This document shows, piece by piece, positions 62,801 through 64,000 of a DNA stretch of 64,000 bases; the first letter of the stretch is position 1; every line of letters begins with the position of its first letter. The notes below the pieces were generated by a model. That model saw nothing but the letters and a program-made list of their open reading frames with translations. It was not told the DNA's origin and searched no databases. A program made the translations under genes and the position numbers. Origin of the DNA: Theobroma cacao (lineage: Eukaryota > Streptophyta > Magnoliopsida > Malvales > Malvaceae); contig NC_030858.1 of assembly GCF_000208745.1 (NCBI RefSeq), positions 9,188,271 through 9,252,270 on the forward strand, read 5' to 3'.

Positions 62801-63852
62801 AGTTCATGGGAGCTAACGTTGTTGGTTCAAATCGTATAGAGCCTGATTTTGCTATTGTCAGGTCAAAAATAATTTCTTCTTGAGTGTTTTACGGCTACAA
62901 AAATTTTCTCGTAGAGCATCATTAATTTTTTTATAATTTGTTTTACCCTGGAAAAGAATTGCACAGATGGGTTGGTGAACTTCTGAAAATGGAAGTTCTG
63001 CATTTGTATTCTTGTGGCTCTGTGTGTGCGTTTATTTGTCTGTTTGTGCATATGCATTTCATGTTGCATGTTGTGTCTCCTTTTCACTTGTTCCTTTGCA
63101 TCGTGTTCAAATTACATGGGTTTCTTGTTATTTTTTTTAACTTGATATTTGAAAATAATTTTTCTTCTCTCTCAATTAGTTTGTTAGTTTTGGGGAGCTA
63201 ATGTTGTTGGTTCAAATCCTATAGAGCCTGATTTTGCTCTTGTTAGGTCAAAAATTACACCACTGAAAAAAATTGAACTACTATTCAAATTTGACCTCCT
63301 TGGATTAAATTAAAGGTGGGTGAAAAAAAAAGATGTTAGGTAATGAAAGGTCCAACAGATCACCCTGTGTATTTTGAATATGCGGTTGCAAATAATCCAA
63401 CCAAAGTAATATGAATTAAACCTAAGTCGATTCCAAATGGAAAAACTTCAGTCATCTCAATTTATTTGAAAGGAGAAAAAGAAAGGCAATATCTATCCCT
63501 TAATGTTGATCTCTACTGCCCATGAATCTCAATAGCTAAAATTGATGCTACATAATTCTGTTCTTTTGCATTCTTCATCGGGTGGAAAGACTTGATATTT
63601 CATCTACCTCCTGAGATATCATTTGAATGCACCAGTTGGCATGATTATGCAAAGCAGTTATGTTAATGTTATTTATAACTATAGTGTTTCACTATTTAGA
63701 TTTGCCCTTTAATGTGACGAGTTAATGATAATTATAACATGCTTGTACCATATGGTAGAGTTCAATGCATAAGCTGCTCAAAGGCTTGCCGCTGCCCTGA
63801 AACTTGCACCAACAGGCCATTTCGCAAGGAGAAAAAGATCAGAATTGTCAAG
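53873..63852 (+). CDS. ASHR3: Histone-lysine methyltransferase ASHR3-like (3' end outside window)
   Basis: Seven exons lie in the window: 53873-54208, 57285-57431, 58258-58422, 60242-60268, 60997-61114, 62230-62323 and 63759-63852. They give the first 327 residues. The N-terminus MPDLGNLS and FLVGAKKS match ASHR3. A PHD-type Cys/His domain spans about 115-215 ([48 protein letters not shown]). The AWS domain follows at about 282-313 ([29 protein letters not shown]), then [14 protein letters not shown]. The window ends in the next intron, just before the SET domain expected to transfer methyl groups to histone H3. In Arabidopsis ASHR3 (SDG4) acts in root meristem division and anther development. 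Intron 1 is 3.1 kb and contains a foldback element. The frame is open upstream to an ATG at 53819, but family N-termini begin at 53873. Confidence 0.95.
54453..55265. mobile_element. Foldback/MITE-like element in ASHR3 intron 1
   Basis: The left arm (54453-54655) and right arm (about 55075-55265) are inverted copies. Shared words, reading inward, are GCCTTCCCATT, TGGAATGT, GGTGATTGTTGG, AATAATAT, TTTGGTATA, GGAAAATGCT or GGAAAGTGCT, and ATTAAAT. The arms are about 190-200 bp. In addition a ~57-bp phrase, GGTATATGACACATT...GAGCTTTTCCTGGGA, just outside the left arm (54390-54446), recurs in direct orientation just before the right arm (55008-55063). No target duplication could be fixed. Confidence 0.7.
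57596..57655. repeat. (TATG)n/(TG)n microsatellite in ASHR3 intron 2
   Basis: This is a mixed run of TGTA, TATG and TG units with a short GCATGCATG stretch, about 130 bp after the PHD exon. Confidence 0.85.
62481..63255. repeat. ~390-bp tandem duplication in ASHR3 intron 6
   Basis: Two adjacent units, 62481-62870 and 62871-63255, start AATTTCTTCCCGAGTGTTTT or AATTTCTTCTTGAGTGTTTT and end GGTCAAAAAT. They are roughly 88-90% alike by eye over the whole length, with small indels. The open frames at 62549 and 62938 are the same non-coding sequence repeated. Each unit contains TTGGTTCAAATC, a B-box-like word. Confidence 0.9.
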
Positions 63853-64000
63853 GTGACAATGAGTTGTCATCAATTATCTTTATGTTGAATTGGTATCTGT
63901 ATGAGCAGATGATATTTAGTGTTGGTTTTAGGATTATTCTTGAGAAATTATGAGTGCAATTATTTCCTATAAAATTCTCTTCTGAATAAATGCTTATTTC

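Noticed and set aside
62549..63201. Pair of similar open frames of 96 and 87 codons
   Set aside because: They are the two units of an intronic tandem duplication and are not coding.

Overview
The window is nuclear DNA from a flowering plant, a eudicot. It holds AT-rich intergenic DNA, GT-AG introns, compact genes with long introns, and proteins that closely match Arabidopsis families. I cannot name the species. Two N characters (44240 and 52357) show it comes from a draft assembly.

Six genes are supported. In order they are: NUP43, a nuclear-pore WD40 protein (minus, 460-4253); a small plastid-type membrane protein transcribed divergently from NUP43 (plus, 4847-5314); a 23-exon REDUCED CHLOROPLAST COVERAGE/CLU-TPR protein most like REC2 (plus, 9594-21389); an HHP2-type PAQR heptahelical protein, convergent with REC2 (minus, 22158-25027); a WRI4/WRI3-type double-AP2 transcription factor (plus, 47920-50590); and the 5' two thirds of the SET-domain gene ASHR3 (plus, from 53873, cut by the window end before its SET domain). 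NUP43, HHP2 and ASHR3 are near neighbours on Arabidopsis chromosome 4, so the window looks like an ancestral block into which REC2, WRI4 and about 23 kb of repeats now fall. The genes do not form one pathway. REC2 and the small protein are linked to plastids, ASHR3 to chromatin, WRI4 to lipid or wax transcription, and NUP43 to the pore.

The stretch 25-47.9 kb has no supported gene and is built from nested mobile DNA. It includes three copies of one Mutator-type MITE family (two with perfect 9-bp target duplications), an inverted-repeat MITE, LTR-retrotransposon-like non-coding sequence, and a hAT-like element nested in a roughly 6 kb element with long degenerate inverted ends. The core of that large element is an array of about 30 degenerate GCGTGTAAC words arranged in a higher-order period. 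Smaller insertions include a SINE in a REC2 intron with a 15-bp target duplication, a foldback element and a 390-bp tandem duplication in ASHR3 introns, and a TIR element carrying a GC-rich block upstream of ASHR3.

The least expected observations are four. A PAM2-like poly(A)-binding-protein motif lies in the REC2 tail. A broken copy of ASHR3 intron-exon DNA sits about 50 kb from the gene, between the small gene and REC2. The first intron of the AP2 gene has a GC-AG splice site. The GTGTAAC array lies inside the large inverted-repeat element. All exon structures were assembled by eye from splice sites and reading frame, without transcript data.
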